DNA of 6,852 nucleotides from assembly GCA_019241095.1 (NCBI GenBank), contig JAFAXJ010000059.1:1-6852 (forward strand), in the 5' to 3' direction. The notes under the pieces were generated by a model. It saw only the letters and a list, made by a program, of their open reading frames with translations. It searched no databases and was not told where the DNA came from. Both the position numbers and the translations under genes were made by a program. Origin of the DNA: Verrucomicrobiota bacterium. Lineage in GTDB: Bacteria > Verrucomicrobiota > Verrucomicrobiia > Chthoniobacterales > JAFAMB01. Shown in pieces: positions 5,907 through 6,852 of the stretch (the stretch's first letter is position 1; each line of letters opens with the position of its first letter).

Positions 5907-6851
5907 TCATGCCACCTTTTTAACCAGCGTATTTAGAAGCTCTTCTGCGCTTGTAAGCCCAATCGGCAAACCTTCGATATCAACCACGACAGCCAAACTT
6001 TGAGGCGACGCACGGAGACGGCGAAGAACAATGGAAGCCAACTCATCGGGTTTAACCTTGAGCACACGTCTGATATACCGCCTCAGATCAAACTGCTCAG
6101 GATCATCAATGATCAGGTCAAAAACATTTAAAACCCCGATAACCCTGCCAGATGTATCTATCACGGGACAGCAATCGTGGCGCGATTGTCGTGTAAGCTG
6201 GATAACCTGATCAAAACTCGCGTCCAGTTGAACCGCGCTGCTTTTCGCAAATTTCGCCATGATATCGGCAACCCTGACACTCCGAAAATCGACAACGTTA
6301 TGGATCAGTTGCCTCTCAGTACTGGTCAGCATTCCCATGCGTTCAATTTCACTCGTCACATACTTGAGATCCTCGCGAGCAACGAAGATATCGGTCGAGC
6401 GCTTTAGTCCAAGAGCCTGCTTTGCGAATGTCGCTCCGAGATAGATGAAAGGAGTCAAAATAATTGAGGCAATTTCCAGCCCAATAGCAAGGGTTGCCAG
6501 CACGCGGTACGGCAGACGACGAAAAACAGCTTTTGGCAATAGCTCGACGACGAGAACGAACAAAGGAAGCGCAGCAAGGGAAGCAAGAAGATATCCGGGG
6601 CGCCCCAGCCAGCTTACAAAAGCGTCTGCAATCAGCACCAGCGCCAGAATATTTAACAGGTTGGTGACGAGCAACACGGTAACTAAAAAGCGCGCCGGGC
6701 TTTCCAACACTTGCTCAAGTTGCAGTGCCGCCCGATCTTTCTGACGCGCTAAATGTCTCAGCCGTAACCTGTTAAGAGAAAGCATCCCCGCTTCGGTGCC
6801 GGAAAACAAGAAAGAGAAAAGCAAGCAAAGAATGATCAATACCCAGTTCAT
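5907..6851 (-). CDS. DUF21 (CNNM) membrane protein with a CBS-domain pair, no CorC/HlyC domain
   Basis: A 314-residue inner-membrane protein of the CNNM/CorC family, whose members are linked to Mg2+ or other divalent-cation transport or its control. The N-terminal DUF21 domain starts with a hydrophobic helix and the family's GTEAG-type motif (residues 1-22). Further membrane helices lie at about 56-80, 87-106 and 118-142, with ELLPK at 103-107. The linker (about 150-194, with ERMGMLTSTERQLI) leads into CBS motif 1 at about 195-250 (RVADIMAK start, CCPVIDTSGRVIGVL core) and CBS motif 2 at about 259-314, which should bind an adenine nucleotide. Typical family members run to about 430 residues with a C-terminal CorC_HlyC domain; here the protein stops right after CBS motif 2. 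The start ATG is one base from the window edge. The N-terminus looks complete, but the upstream signals cannot be seen. Ion and direction of transport are not shown. Confidence 0.93.
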   Translation of the reverse strand: MNWVLIILCLLFSFLFSGTEAGMLSLNRLRLRHLARQKDRAALQLEQVLESPARFLVTVLLVTNLLNILALVLIADAFVSWLGRPGYLLASLAALPLFVLVVELLPKAVFRRLPYRVLATLAIGLEIASIILTPFIYLGATFAKQALGLKRSTDIFVAREDLKYVTSEIERMGMLTSTERQLIHNVVDFRSVRVADIMAKFAKSSAVQLDASFDQVIQLTRQSRHDCCPVIDTSGRVIGVLNVFDLIIDDPEQFDLRRYIRRVLKVKPDELASIVLRRLRASPQSLAVVVDIEGLPIGLTSAEELLNTLVKKVA

Positions 6852-6852
6852 T

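Noticed and set aside
5891..5908. GACGA/TCGTC hairpin over the stop codon of the CNNM/CBS gene
   Set aside because: The stem is only five pairs with an eight-base loop and no T-run follows on the minus strand. It is within chance expectation.

Overview
This is a 6.85 kb stretch of bacterial chromosome with about half G+C by eye. It has a compact housekeeping character. I see no insertion sequence, phage block, CRISPR array, tRNA or rRNA. The most likely source is a soil- or water-type Verrucomicrobiota. That is an inference from the overall look of the proteins (an endonuclease-type MutL, a flavodoxin-less CysJ-like reductase, a short DUF21/CBS protein), not a proven placement.

Layout from left to right. 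The last 26 codons of a gene that looks like the C-terminus of a YqjE/holin-X type membrane protein (1-81, +) overlap by 34 bases a small membrane protein gene (48-410, +), probably part of the same YqjD/YqjE-like envelope or stress operon. It faces mutL (555-2378, -) across a 144-base convergent gap that carries a good hairpin (442-469). mutL is divergent from an ErpA/IscA-type A-type iron-sulfur carrier gene (2565-2897, +). The 186-base divergent gap contains a second inverted repeat (2428-2460). A gene of unknown function follows on the same strand (2945-4408). It encodes a single-pass membrane-anchored protein with an outer domain, a Pro/Ser/Thr-rich linker and a small C-terminal domain. 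After a 178-base gap with a strong 15-bp imperfect hairpin (4427-4483) comes a stand-alone CysJ-type FAD/NADPH reductase (4587-5732, +). It has no flavodoxin domain and no visible ribosome binding site. A 174-base convergent gap separates it from a DUF21 (CNNM) membrane protein with a CBS pair (5907-6851, -), whose start codon lies one base inside the window edge.

How the genes fit together. mutL is DNA mismatch repair. The A-type carrier and the flavin reductase could both belong to iron-sulfur/sulfur metabolism, for example sulfite reduction with a separate flavodoxin or ferredoxin, but only their proximity suggests this. No stretch longer than 300 bases lacks a gene. I found no clearly new defence or mobile system. 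The items most worth following are the unknown membrane protein, the FMN-domain-less reductase with a possible leaderless start, and the large intergenic hairpin before it.
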